Of a stretch of DNA of 64,000 bases, positions 1-14,332 are shown in pieces. Where the stretch lies: the NCBI GenBank assembly GCA_963969345.1, contig OZ017770.1, positions 1,683,246 to 1,747,245 of the forward strand. The letters run 5' to 3'. Within the stretch, counting starts at the first letter, position 1. The number at the start of each line of letters is the position of its first letter. The notes under the pieces are model-generated. The model was not told the origin of the DNA, did no database searches, and saw only the letters and a program-made list of their open reading frames with translations. The position numbers and the translations under genes were made by a program. The stretch comes from Turbatrix aceti (taxonomy: Eukaryota > Nematoda > Chromadorea > Rhabditida > Panagrolaimidae).

Positions 1-3000
1 ACGGATTCATCATACTGTTTGACGCAAAGAACGAAGACAGGGATCAACAAGACTAGAGCCATGTCGTCATCTGTTGTCTTGTTTGCCGATACAACGTGTC
101 TTCAGAGGTAAGATAGGTGCGTCGGTCGCAAAAGAACTTCCCTGGGGTAACAGATAAGGCTATTATGGTTTGTAACGTGTGTCTCATTTTGATCACAATT
201 GCCATACGCATCGATGAGTGACCAAACGATGGACGAACAACTAAACTGCGAGCAAAGAACATTGTGTTCGAACAAAGATTTGGTGACCAGTGATATTTTC
301 ATATTTCTAAGACCTTGAGTTTATTAATTCAGCGCTCAACGTGAAGTGTTAATTTTACCAGATTATTGTACTACGGGGAATTGGATGTAGACACCCTCAC
401 GCTTCCTTCGAGCATTCCTATCAGTTAAATCTTCTAATCATTGTTCCGTTTCTTTCTTTGCAGATAAAACCGGAATCAAAATACGCCTTACTTTTGATCA
501 TTGTGAACTTGCGTTGTTAAGCCTTTTTTTGTCTGTGAACATTCAGCGAGCATTGCACATGCGATCGCTCTGTGTAAAAAGGGGCAGGGTTTCAAATTGA
601 AAAAAAAATCTCGATGAATTGTATAGTTTGAACGCAACAAAATGCACTCGGGGTTTGTGAAAAAACTAACTACTTTTTTTTCTAATCTTTGTTTTCGTTT
701 TACAAAGGAACAATCCACTAATGATAAGTGTTAAATAGTTTTAGCCTCCTTGGAATTCGGCGCCAGCCGCTTACCTGCGGGGGGGGGAGGTCCACCAACG
801 GATTTTCAAGACGTCCGCATGTTGACAAGTCTATAAGCATTATCAACAACAAGATTCTATAATACACTCCCCTGAGCCGTGTTCCTTCTGTCTTGACGGC
901 GCTCTCTTAAATTTTTTCCGGTTATTTTTTCGCCGGTGTACAACGGACCTTGTGCATTGATTTCTGTTACCTACAACGTGCTTAAGAAGCGAATAAGATG
1001 TTAGGAATTTTTATCATGCGGTGGTTTCACTGATGCGTCAACCTTGAACGTCAATCACGAGTATCCGGTGATTTCTGAAATACTCATTAGGCTTTTTTAT
1101 ACAGGTATGCTTGAGCGAAATTCACATATTTTTTATGTTTTACGCAATTTCATTCTTCTTCTGTACTCTGTTACTTCAAAAGTTGCTAAATTTAGCTGTG
1201 ACAGTTTCTTTGTCAAAGGGTACTTTTTTTTCTATCCCCTGACGAGGAATCCAAATTGCAAACAACTCAACTGCGCTATTTTATTTTGTATCATATCGGG
1301 GTAACACCATGTTTCTGCTTTATCATATGTAAATACGATTACTTCTTTCTGATTTTTTTCTTCAACGATAGACCTTGGAATAAAAAGGTTAGTGTGTTCT
1401 TTGGTTTTGACACACCGATGGCAGCATTCTGATTGATATGAATTGTGATAACCAGGCGCTTAGTGCCCTGATTTTTAAGAACTAAGCTTTAAAAACAGAC
1501 TAGAGTAAAGACGTGAACAAATGCACGTTTCATATTTCACAGGTACATCTTAGACTTACTGACAGCAGCGGTGGGTTGTCATTGTTTTATCCTAAATTAT
1601 AATTCACTCTCTAGAACCCTCGTTGTCAGGAAAGAAGTTTTTGTTACTTTAATACACAATCAGTTGGCAAAAAAATAATTTGTCAAAGCTGTTGTTTCAA
1701 TTTTTTGTGGCAAGTATAGTGATGACGCAGCAGAGCGTCAATCAACTGTTTCGCGTCACCAAGCAGGCATAGATCTGCTCAAGACAACTTTTCGCAGAGT
1801 ATATGCAGGTTGAGTTCATTAAACAATTGTTTCTTTACCTATGCTCAGGGTGCATCTGCATGTTTCATGAACGACCCGGTAGGTAGAGTAGAATTTTTTT
1901 AAAGCTAACTACCATTCAGTCTTTGAGCAATAAGCTATAGTTCCGCATGACTTCAGCGCTGCAACACAACCTCATCACACGTCGTTGTTGGGGAGGGGAG
2001 AAGAGATCAATGTAACTACGTCAAACAGAAACTGCTTGCGTACAAGCCACGCTTTTTTCTCCCCAAGATCTTTGAAGTAATTAAACCCAAGACGTTAGAG
2101 TGTTGTATTGTTCCGGTGAATCTTCGATTCGTTTCCGCGTTGTTGGTATTGCCCAGAGCGATAAATTTTTTCATAATAGTTTGTGATACGCGGAAGAAAG
2201 CTTAAATGACAACTTGTAAGCCCAGGCCCAGGCTTAGGCAGTTGACCATCTAGATTAGTGAAACGCTACACCAAGCCGATGTCCACTTGTCTCTTCAAAA
2301 ACATTAGTTACCGATTATCTGTCTTGCCTAGGGCGATGTATGCATAAAGCAGCCCCCCTTTCTATTTCCATCAAACTGATCAACGACGGGAGAGAAGGGA
2401 AGAAGATGGACATGAAGAAGCATGCTCACACGCCAACCTAGAGCACAAGGAACGATCAGAGGGCGCTCTAGGTAGGGTTCCTCCTTTACAATTGTCTAAC
2501 AGCACACCCGCTGTTGTCTTATTCGTTGTCAACTTCCCCCAATAGCGCGCACTCTTCTTCTTACCACTTGCGAGTACTCCGTTCAACGTACCAATGCGCT
2601 CTAATGCAGTTCGAGCACAGGTCCTGTTTTTCGTTGACGACAAACCCTTCTAATGTGAAGAACCTGACTTACAATTGCTGTAACACAAAACGGTAGTCTA
2701 TAGCGCTTAGTGGTTTAGCTCATTCTCACGTTGGGCGCTAATTATACTTTGCTATTAAAAAACGAAGAAATTCGATACCGAATTCTACGTCTGGTTACTG
2801 TTACGGCACCTAGTCGGTCTTCCGTCCTTCTTTACCTGCTTCTACGTTTGTTTACGAACCTCAAACAATGAGCAGAAATCCAACAGTTGATCAATTGTTA
2901 TGCCTAGACCGGGATCAATAACAAAGGTTTTCCTGGAGTCAAGCAATGATCGGTGACGCGATGGCTGAGTGATTGACACGAGTAAATCTCCGCAGCTCGG

Positions 3001-3980
3001 CGACCTGTGGTCTAGTTCGTTGATGGTTATGTTCCTGTCATTTCACGGTTGTTCGGCGTTTTCTCAAACAAACAACTAGGAAAAAAGAGTAAAAATAAAA
3101 TAGACAGAAAAATAATACTTTTGTTCTACTTTTGAAAACTTGTTGATTTTCTCTATACTTTGAAACCATCAAGTCAGACTGCCATATCCTCGACGCAGTC
3201 AGTGAGCAACATTGATTGCAATAATTTTAAGGTAAACAAGTTGTGGCGTTGCGTGCATCGTGCCAATTGTATGCTTTTGAGCGCCGTTTGTATGTCCGCA
3301 TCAGTCTCACAAAGTTTGACTGCTCAACACGAGTCTTGGGGAATCATCTTTTTTTTCTATATACACGTGGAAGCAATGCTTTTAATCAGCATGGCATTTG
3401 CATTAAAGGTACGAGAGATCATATCGCTTTTCGTCTGCTGTCTACGTTTTCTGTTTGATCACAGCTTTCTACAGAGTAAGAATCTTGGTTGGTTTACAAG
3501 ACAAAAATCTTTTAACCCTTTCTAACGTAATTTTTAGGTTTGTTAACTTTTAATCAGAGAGGATGACTTGTTCTAGCCGTTTTTTGTATACGTGTTGCCT
3601 GACAACGCTTAAAGTCATGCCCCAACGTTTGATTTATCATGCCCATAACTTCTATATTTATCTTTCCTTGACAAAACGTTCACTTCTCTTGCATTATGTT
3701 TAATTTGCAATAGAATATGAACCGTACTTTCATCCAGGTTTCTTTGAACCCTACTTGAAGTTATGTTTTTTGACCCTTCCCAAAGATTGCAACAGGTGCT
3801 TAATTTTTTTTGCCCTGGTGGATCTTTATAAAATGTCTCATCGCAGTCCCTCCGACGTTGGTCGATGTACGAAAATTTGTCTATCGGTGGTTATCAGTCA
3901 ATATTTTTATGCTCCTTGTATGCAATAAAATTTTCTTGCAGACTTCGTCTTGAGTTTTTTACATCAGTCTGCGTCGATCA
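1..3980. other. Intergenic region without a supported gene
   Basis: About 4 kb with only short open frames (all under about 120 codons), none with a recognisable domain, convincing splice pattern or start context. It is AT-rich with many T-runs, plus one G-run near 780. The last few hundred bases precede the RNA-binding protein gene and presumably hold its promoter and 5' leader. Nothing else is supported. Confidence 0.5.
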
Positions 3981-6142
<2,162 letters not shown>

Positions 6143-8467
6143 GCTTCTTTTTCTACTTGTCCGCCCACGCACACACACAAAAAATACTTTGCTAACTTTT
6201 TTCCTGTCTCCCTTAGACTCTGACATCACCCACTTGTCCCTGAAAGGCTACCTTGACTCTTGAGACTGCGGGTATTTTGCAATTTTTTTATGTTTTTTTT
6301 ACAAATGTTTTGTGCCCGCTTCAGACTTTCACGGATAATTGTAATGTTTTTGACTTAGTTTGTTTGTTGAATTTTTAATTAGATAAAAAAAGAGTATTTG
6401 TTTTTATTAAGATTCGATTGTTTTTTTCTCAGTCTTGCGATTTTTTATCTGATAACCCTCTAACCGGAAAAGCAAATTTTTTCTCCAATTTTTATGTCTC
6501 ATCATTTCTTTTTTATTAGTGCAAGTTGCACTGCTGCCGTTTTTGTTATCTCTGCTGTAAGCAGATTGATCCGCTCTAGGACCTCCTTTACGAGTAAAAA
6601 ATCATTGGTGAACATTGTCACATAAACAGCAGTCCAAGTGTTTTTTGTTCTATTTTTTCTTTTCTTTTTTTTTTGCTTTTTTGGATACCTGCATAGCCTT
6701 CTACATTTTTTTGCCTCAATTTATTGGCTTATGATTTACCTAAATTTACGAAAACTTACCATAAACCATCATTTTCATCTCTTACTTTTTTTATTTTTTT
6801 AGATGGTCATGCCATTTGTTTTTTTGTTTTAGTTTGTATGCATTAAAAACATCTAGTCTTCATTGCTGCAAATAAAAAAGCGTGATTTTCACGACGTGAA
6901 CATACAACATATCACAGAAGCAGAGTCCAATGTGACATTGAAAAAAACCTGCAAGCAAAATCCTTATAAACACAATACTCATCTCAACTCTTTGCAAATT
7001 GAGAACCCCCCTCCACAATTGAACTTTGGCCAGCAATTGGGTTGGACGGGAGTGGTCAGTTAACATTACCGGTAACGACGACCAAACAGTGATGCTTCTC
7101 AGTCAGGCTTAAAAACATATCTTTTTTGAGTTCGGTTTGGTTGCTACGCGTTTTCAAGTTAATTTTTGGGCGCGAAGCATTTCGTTAATTTGTAAATTAT
7201 TTTTTAACAAATAAATAGAATTTTTTTCTGAACATTAAAATATTAACTATTTTTTACGTTAAAAATTATTAATTTATGAATGCTAAAAATTCTAATTAAA
7301 TAAAATTGCTTCTCTTGTTGCTGGACAGGTGTGTGTATATTGTTACGTATGATCCAGATTAATAATCCAAACATCAATTTACATTTGTTAATATACAACC
7401 ATAACGTCAAATTTGTGGATTTAATCTTCGGAAGCAAGGAATTATCAAAACGTAGTAAATAACTTGTAGCAACAAACTAAATGGTAGTATCCATATATTT
7501 GACATGGATTAAGCTATAAATAGAACTAAATTACGGGCTTCCCCTAATTTACCTTTTTTTCAAGCCTTAAAGATTAAGACTGTCGTGTTATCCTAAAATG
7601 CTATCTTCGACAAGGGGGGAGAAACAATAGCATTCAGCTTCCCAACGAGCATCAGGACATCGGGTCTTTGCTCAGGATAAGAGTGTCTCCATTGCTCATC
7701 TACGTTAAGTGGACAACGGTTGGTTACAATGACTACGTCCTCCTCCCACCTCGGAAGGGAGGAGCATGGTGGCAGAAAAAAAATAAACAACGTCGGATGT
7801 TAGGGGTAAAAAAATCTGATTTTCTTGGCTTTGTAGACTTCGTCAATGTACTGGTCACTCTTTTTTGATGTTGAACGAATTTGCCCCTTTTCTATACCAT
7901 TATTTGTCTAAACGCAGCGCAATCATCGAGAATTAAGCGTGTGAACAATACCATAGAGTGAGGGAGAGGGAGAGGAAAGGAGGACATTCGACCAAATAAA
8001 TCGCTTCTCTTACCCCTTTTTTTGCAACGTTGAGTGCCGCGCCGACTCTCCTCCTTCTGCTTTTCAAAATTGAAGCAAGCGCTCTGGTACGTGTCTGCCC
8101 GCTACTGACCGTGAGCTTTGTTTAGATAGATTTTTTATGTCGTCCAAAAAAGGTGTGGGTGGGCAATTGTTTTGCATCCTTTCCTGACGAAAAGACTCAG
8201 TCTGCAGGAAAGTCAGATTAAACAAATGTTGATCATGACGACAAGGACCAGCCCATTTTGACTGATTTTTCAAGCCTTGTTGTTTTCCACCGAGATGCTT
8301 CTTGTCTGAGAATTCTGATTTGATAGCTTGTTATACTCCGGCCAGAATAGTCCACTTCATTTTCAAGCATATGCAAAGTGCTCCCTAGTGTTTCCGTTCT
8401 CCTACCTGTTCACCCTGCTTATAGTTTATTTTTTGGTTGCTCGATTCTCCTTGTTTTATCCGAGTTT
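6143..8467. other. 3' flank and intergenic region, no supported gene
   Basis: About 2.3 kb, very T-rich in its first half, presumably the 3' UTR of the RNA-binding protein gene followed by spacer. Short open frames (up to about 69 codons) show no domain or codon signature. A short GA-rich tract lies near 7960-7985. No RNA gene recognised. Confidence 0.5.
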
Positions 8468-10822
8468 ATGGTTATTATGGTAGTTTATCGGCCGGATGAA
8501 GGCATGCCTGACATTCCAGACACCATGGCAGACACATCTTGGTGGGCTGAGTCCACCGCATGTTATCACGAGCCTAAGGTACATGATCACGAATTATTTT
8601 GGCTCTTATACAATATTAATCTCTACGTCCTTCTTCCGCTTGCTATTTTCGGCTTGTTTTTCAACGCCTCAGCATTGGTAGGTTGATTTCTCACACCAAG
8701 CGAGAATTAATCCTAAAAAAAATCCCTTGACGAGTAAAAGTGATAAGAATTGAACTATTTATTTTTTTCTACACAGAATGTACGATTTAGCAATTCTGAT
8801 TTTTGCTTTCTTATTTTAGTTTTTTTCACCGATCCGAGTGTACCTTTACTTTTGAACTCATTCTTTACACAAGATAGAGGGAGGATGATGACTGAGTAAG
8901 GATGACTGGGGTAAGGAAGGGAGGGGGAGGAAGAGTGAATCCGTTGATCAAGCAACACATGGACGGATCTCATTGCTCACTCCATTTGCGTTGTTTGTTA
9001 CACGTAACATTCTTTGGGTAAATAGTGAATCTTCCGCACGATGTATATTTATTTTTTATTTAAACCAAATATCCACAATTGACAAAACCTAACTGAGTCA
9101 AATTTGTTGATACAATTTTTTTTCCACCCCTAATGACGTCAAAACTCACATCAGAACAAATTTTTGGCACTTGGCATGTTGACTGAGAAGCGTACATTTT
9201 TGTTCTTGTTTTTATGTAATTATAAATTTCGAAAAGCAAACATGTAGTGTGTAAAAATTCAGATAAAATTATTCTTGAATTTGTTTTAATTATGAACTGC
9301 ACTTTTCAAGCCAGGAATACTTCACAAAAAATCAAAATAAGGAGTTTCTGTGACACAAAACTTCACGCAATGCACAATTATATTTTTTTGTTTTCAGATA
9401 TGCCTGTATAGTCCACCTAAAATAACATCTGGAGTATTTTTGTACCTCAAAGCACTGCTTATACTCGACCATTGCCATATTTTTGTAGCATCAGCCAGCA
9501 TACTGCTGCCACAATTTTGCGACAGTCATCATACTAAAAATCACACATTTTACAGACTCTGCATGTTTGAGCGAAGATTTCTGAAATACACAATGCCGAG
9601 ATTGGAGACGACAATAAGCATGATGCACGTATGGACGATAGCATCGCTTTCCGCACATCGGTATTGGAAGGTATATAATTTGTTCAGACAAAAAAAACCA
9701 AAGAAAAACACAAATTGTTGTCAACAGTTGTTTGCTGAGCTTCTTTGAGTCTTTTTTCACGACTATCAGATAGACGAGAGCCGAGGGGCTGAGAAGCGTG
9801 AGACTGTCCAGCATTCACTCTCTTTTGACGTTTTTGGTCGTGCCAACCGGAAGCCGGTAGCGAGCCTGATGTTTGACCCTTGACTCACCAACTTGACCAA
9901 AAACAGAGGGTTGTGAGAAGAATATTTACCTAACCAGAAATACTAATTTCAGATTTCTCGACCGGTAATCTCCCGCTTCAAGGATACCGCGCGACGAGCT
10001 CGTTTCGTTCTCACAATTATGCTTAGCGTTGCGTTCATCTTCCGATTACCCATCTTCCTCGTCGAACTCCAGTTTAAATGGAAACCAGTCTTTAGGATCA
10101 ATCGTCGACCGGAGACAACCGAACTCTTGTCACCCTACCGAATTATCTATCACTCATTTCTTGATCCGATTTTGTCAAACTTTTTACCCTTCATTTGGAT
10201 GTGTGTTTTTAGCCTTCTGACGCTCTTTGAAATTATTCGGAATCGTCAATTTTCCTACGCCCAATTCAGTGTTTATAGTCGAACGAGTGCAAAAAGCACC
10301 AGTTCCAAAAATGTTTGCGCAAGGTATTGTTTTCTAATTTCTTCGAAAAAAACCCCAATTTGTGCTTTTAGCAAACCACTAACGTATTTGCAACGCCGGG
10401 CAGATAGCATCAGGCAACGGCAAGAATTTAGGGCCACCGTCTCGATTACCCTTATCATTTTACTGCACTTGTTGTTCCACTCTCTGCAGCTCTACAACGT
10501 CGTTCGGAAATGGCAATTGTTGCTTGAGAAAAAGTGCCCTACAAGGTACTATTACGCATGAAAAGGGACTAATGAATGATAAAAATCTTTCAGAACGGAT
10601 TACGTACAGTCGCATATCAGCACCGTTCTCTCCATGCTTTCGGCTTCAGTGAACGCCTTTGTTTTTATAGCTTTTACCAATCGTCTAAAGCTTTACGTTC
10701 AGAAACTCATTCATCGAACGTCCAGGTCCTTCTCCAACTCCAGTGAGCCTCCGCTGAGTCCTCAGACCACAATGTCGACAGATCCAGCTATTACTCCATT
10801 TTGTGACAACGCATTTTTATGA
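8468..10822 (+). CDS. Rhodopsin-family GPCR, FMRFamide-receptor-like
   Basis: Exons 8468-8677, 9398-9670, 9953-10323, 10372-10545 and 10594-10822 (introns GT-AG, one only 48 bp) give 418 aa. Seven hydrophobic segments are visible: TM1 in exon 1, TM2-TM3 in exon 2, TM4-TM6 in exons 3-4 and TM7 in exon 5. The DRY position reads AHRYWK, followed by RPVISRFKDTARRARFVL. TM7 lacks a classical NPxxY and instead has SVNAFVFIAF, a pattern seen in some nematode peptide-receptor groups. A Ser-rich cytoplasmic tail ends the protein. By family it would be a plasma-membrane neuropeptide receptor; the ligand is not predictable. The start is the first in-frame ATG with an acidic extracellular N-terminus; an upstream exon is possible. 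Its 3' half is duplicated at 17.6-19.0 kb. Confidence 0.72.
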
Positions 10823-11091
10823 TTGGTACAAAGTCATCACAGCTACCCATTGTTTCTGAAAATCTCGGTTGAATATGTCTTGCCCATTCTTTTTTTTGTT
10901 GTTGCATCAAAAGCATGATTCTACGAAGTATGTACACACGTTACCTGTGGCAGGGTATGGCTAGCTTCATAAATGTTACAAATGTTCTATATCCAAGTAT
11001 ACCAAAATTCATATTTATCGCATACCTTGCATATACGCAAATAAAATAAATATACCATAGCAAAATTTTGACTAATAATAAGGTGAAAATA
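10152..11091 (+). repeat. Segmental duplication, copy 1 (GPCR 3' half)
   Basis: This stretch, from within the third GPCR coding exon to about 270 bp past its stop, recurs almost base for base at 17650-18989 once a 396-bp MITE and its extra 8-bp target copy are removed. I see only a few differences by eye (for example two C-to-T changes in the exon). Homology stops at the shared string GGTGAAAAT, after which the flanks differ. This copy is continuous with the intact gene. Confidence 0.85.
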
Positions 11092-11190
11092 AATGATTCA
11101 CGTAACGGATAGCAAAAAACAATTATTTTTGACACAGCAACTTTTTATGTTTTACACAGAAAATGTCAAAAAAAAATTTTTGAGCGTGTT

Positions 11191-11262
11191 CGGATTTGAA
11201 CTGGGACCCAAAAGAGTAAAAACTCTGCAGAATAACAACAACTATAACACTAGGACTATTGC
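11191..11262 (-). repeat. tRNA-like SINE head (module 1)
   Basis: On the minus strand, an A-box-like TAGTCCTAGTGTTATAG is followed about 45 bp later by a B-box-like GGTCCCAGTTCAAATCC. The span is about tRNA length, but the arms do not fold into a convincing tRNA by eye, so this is read as a tRNA-derived SINE head rather than a functional tRNA gene. Confidence 0.45.
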
Positions 11263-11314
11263 AAACTGTTTGTGGCTCCATATTTCCGATGGTCGTCATA
11301 GTGTGCAGTATGCA

Positions 11315-11712
11315 TGTCATCAAACGGCAGCGGTCGGTCAAGAACGGACCCCACCTGCGGCGAGTTATACTCTGGAAGAGGAAACAACTACGATGCGAGA
11401 AGCAGCATGAGATAAAAACGCAACTATATTTGTTCTGGAGATATTTTTTTCATAGAGATAAACGTGTATATTTGTTCTTGGTGGTGACGAACCGGAACTG
11501 ATCATGCACACCGATCCTTCATCAACATCATCAGAATAATATCACCAAGAGGATGGCACATTGCATATAATCTTTTGTTTATGCCTTTGCATATGCAAAT
11601 GCGTTCCAAAATTTAGTGGTATCCCACCACAAGCTTTCGCAAGGGCGGAATTCAATGTTTACCTCAAACTTGGGTAATTAAACCGATGATGGATTCGCGG
11701 AGACAACTTTTG
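11315..11712. repeat. Dispersed repeat family P, copy 1
   Basis: About 398 bp nearly identical to 16951-17349; its first ~80 bp also recur at 15540-15624. All copies begin near TGTCATCAAACGGCAGCGG. It contains a CTTTGCATATGCAAATGCG palindromic segment and CACAAGCTTTCGCAAGGGC, the latter also found at 14170. There is no coding potential beyond short frames. It ends exactly where the 776-bp inserted segment starts. Confidence 0.7.
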
Positions 11713-12488
11713 AAGTCAAAAAGGAGAAATATGCGCTTTCCCAGAAACAATATATTTTTTTTCAATATGTTGAGAGTGAGCTATGCAACTGAAATTTTAC
11801 ACAACTACTATCTTTAGTAACAACAAGTTACAGTTAAAAAATCAGCTCAAATGATTAAAATTTGAAGATGTGGCGTTTAAAAGATAAGAAACGCATACTT
11901 CACTGGTCAGTACTGTAGTTTTGATATTGCTAATTTTTTTTTTCACGGAGAAAACTTAAAAAAATATTTGAACGTGCACAGAATAGAACCTGGGTCTCAA
12001 AATGGTAAAAAAAAGTGTGCGGAACGTTATTAATAGACAAACTACACTATTGCAACTTGTTTGCACAGCGTATCGCTCAGTTCGCGCAAACTGTGAAAAA
12101 AAGTGGCCACTCGGCTGAGGAAAATTTTTGCCTGCGCGCGCACTCTTGTTTTTCTTGAAAGTGCACCACAGATAATCGCAAAACAAAAATATTAAGATGC
12201 AAGTGTTTGTTTAGATTGATATTGTCATCGATTAAGCACATTCTTGCGAACATTTTGATGCCATTTTTGAAAAAAATATTTATTGTGAGTCTCGCTGCAT
12301 ATTTCCAAAAACAGACATTTTTAAAAACGTTTGTGATAATTTCACAAAAAGTATTCTGTACAGAGTTCTGAAATTTTTATGACAGATGCATACGATGTTG
12401 AAGAAGGTATACTGAAAATTTGGTGCAATTTCGCCTAGAAAGTTAGCTGCTTATAACTGTTTTTCCTTGTAAAACTGCGCATGTTGTA
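11713..12488 (-). mobile_element. Inserted SINE-like composite flanked by a 20-bp duplication
   Basis: Relative to the uninterrupted copy at 17325-17420, this copy carries 776 extra bases between ATTCGCGGAGACAACTTTTG (11693-11712) and ATTCGCAGAGACAACTTTTG (12489-12508). The two flanking 20-mers differ at one base, as expected of an aged target-site duplication. The insert includes a minus-strand tRNA-like head (about 11981-12056) and a segment (11711-12033) that is the reverse complement of 15630-15932. No open reading frame with homology is visible, so movement in trans (SINE-like) is inferred. Confidence 0.5.
11981..12056 (-). repeat. tRNA-like SINE head (module 2)
   Basis: On the minus strand: A-box-like TAGTGTAGTTTGTC, then B-box-like CCCAGGTTCTATTCTG, followed by the family tail whose core reads TTTTCTCCGTGAAAAAA. 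It matches plus-strand module 15639-15690 and the tail of modules at 12861 and 14623. Confidence 0.5.
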
Positions 12489-12570
12489 TTCGCAGAGACA
12501 ACTTTTGTCTACCTAATTACGCAAAAAGCTTGAGTGTTCAAGCAACATCATTTATAGTGCATTTTTAAAG

Positions 12571-13160
12571 GAGACGCAGAGAAAAAGAACCTATGCACGC
12601 AAGGTGTGAGAGGGAGGGGAGACGTTTTGGGAAGTTAATCCGCTGCAGCACTGCAGTCAGCGGTGAGACAGGGTGGTAGCGTTAATAGAATAAAGCTCTT
12701 TGCGCAGTTGACTTTCGAGCGACACAGAAAAATACTACCACGCGGACAAAAATCGCGTTTTGGCAGCAAAAAGTAAGGGGAAGGTCTGGCTGCCCAATGT
12801 CAGTCGCTACTGCAGTAAAAAGGAGTTTATTGCAAAGAAGTAATGATCTGCAAACAAGTCGCCGTAGTCTATAGTGTCCGTGTGTGGTTGTTATGCGTAC
12901 TTCTTTTACCGTTTTGTGACCCCGGTTCAATTCTGTACGCGTTCATTTTTTTTTATGTCTTCTCCGTATAACAAAAAAAATTGGCAATGTCAAAAATATT
13001 AGTTTTTTTGATCTCTGTTACATGGATCGTTAAATAAAATAAAAATGAAAAATGTTGGTATAAAGGCGGATATTTTTGAACAGTTATCATAAAATTTTGT
13101 CAAAACGAATTGTGGCATGATTTTGAGTGTAAACTAGATCACTTGAATGGTAAAATTTTT
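12571..13160. repeat. Repeat family Q left part, copy A
   Basis: About 590 bp almost identical to 14333-14921, with a one-base T-run length difference near 12950. A diverged relative of its centre occurs at 17445-17590. Both near-identical copies contain the same 82-codon open frame on the minus strand, which looks like a by-product of duplication rather than a gene. The segment carries a tRNA-like module at 12861-12940. Confidence 0.8.
12861..12940 (+). repeat. tRNA-like SINE head (module 3)
   Basis: GTAGTCTATAGTGTCC resembles a Pol III A box, and CCCCGGTTCAATTCTG about 55 bp downstream resembles a B box. The element continues with TCTTCTCCGTATAAC and an A-run, the tail shared with the other modules. 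The identical module lies at 14623-14702 in the second repeat copy. Confidence 0.5.
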
Positions 13161-13342
13161 GTATCTGCTTATCGTGACTTAAAAAAATCACTAGTGATCT
13201 GGGTGATAAAGGTGCGCAAAAACAGTAATTGCCATTGAACGTATATCGCAAAGGCGATCCAGATAGTGTGTTTTTTAGCCCCTGAGGGGTGTTTTAACTT
13301 TAAATAAAAATTAAAAACCTTGTTGTCAAAAAAATAACACGT

Positions 13343-13413
13343 CGGCATGGAGTTGAATTTGGGCAAAAAGATGGAGCAACTAGAAGCTGCGGTGCACAGC
13401 CACTGAACTATAC
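13343..13413 (-). repeat. tRNA-like SINE head (module 4), best A box
   Basis: On the minus strand, TAGTTCAGTGGC fits the Pol III A-box consensus almost perfectly; CAAATTCAACTCC follows as a B-box-like element, the whole spanning about 71 bp. Acceptor-stem pairing is only partial by eye, so I call it a tRNA-derived head, not a working tRNA. It lies within the 325-bp segment present in repeat copy A (13161-13485) and absent from copy B. Confidence 0.5.
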
Positions 13414-13485
13414 ATGTTGCATTTACTGCCTTTTACGGTCATTCATAAATTTAGAGTCGAATCTGACTAACGACGGCAAAGGTTT

Positions 13486-13724
13486 ACAGCGGTGACAATT
13501 CTGATGTCAGTTTGATCATTTATTCTTTCTGAAAATTGTATTCGACTCAGAATTCAAAGAACTTTCTACTGACGTCACAAGCACATCAAAAAATTATGAA
13601 TTTCAAAAGTTAGTGGAAAAAAGTTGGTAAAGTATGCGCAAACACTGCTTTTGTCCTCGTGCTTACGCCAAGGTATTGCATTTTGTTTCTGTGGCACAGA
13701 CAGTAAGAGCGATCGTAGCACAAT
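13486..13724. repeat. Repeat family Q right part, copy A
   Basis: About 239 bp nearly identical to 14926-15164, with scattered substitutions. In copy B this part directly follows the left part; in copy A the two are separated by 13161-13485. The end at 13724 coincides with the start of an LTR-like segment in copy B. Confidence 0.78.
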
Positions 13725-14332
13725 AGTGTGTGGGGTTCCGCTAAGCTTGCACAGGAGCAGACGCACATGTGTCCTAAGCAAATCGTTTTCGCGACAGGGG
13801 CACAATTTCGTTCCACAGACCGGTGTCGTTTGTACATAAACTTGCGTGCATAACATTGTGTCCACCAAACGCCTGGGATCACATCGCTTATCCAGTAAAA
13901 AAATTCACAAAGTCGTTTGGTTGCATCGCGCCCTCCTCTCATTGTAAACTTTGATCGCTTAGGTACATGAATGTGGCCTAGCTTGGACGCACCATAAAGT
14001 GTGGTGAACGACAGCGCATGGAAAATGCCACATTTTTTGTGTGCCACTGAATGCGATCGCTGTGTCTGTCCGTGCTGAGCAACAAAATGCAATATCTTGG
14101 CTTACGCAAAAAGCTTGTAACACCATGCTTCTGCTTATGCAATTGACTTTCAAAAATTAGTCTCCATCCACAAGCTTTCGCAAGGGCGGAAAAAGGATGC
14201 GCGGAGACAGCTTTTGCCCCCGTCCTTACGCAAAAAAATTTGATTTACGATACGCGAAGACTGCTCTTATCCACCTGCATATGCAAAAAGCTTGTAGCGC
14301 CAAGCGCAATCATCCGCATTGCATTATTCGAA

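Noticed and set aside
3160..3525. 121-codon plus-strand frame with hydrophobic patches
   Set aside because: Low-complexity, T-rich composition with no domain, and the hnRNP-like gene start fits better further downstream; likely chance.
12682..12930. 82-codon minus-strand frame present identically at 12682-12930 and 14444-14692
   Set aside because: The identity comes from duplication of the whole surrounding repeat; the frame has no start context, domain or sign of selection, and a diverged copy near 17445-17590 does not preserve it.
13343..13413. Functional tRNA gene suggested by a good A box
   Set aside because: Acceptor, T and anticodon arms do not pair convincingly by eye and the module sits in a repeat, so a SINE head is more likely; a covariance-model scan would decide.
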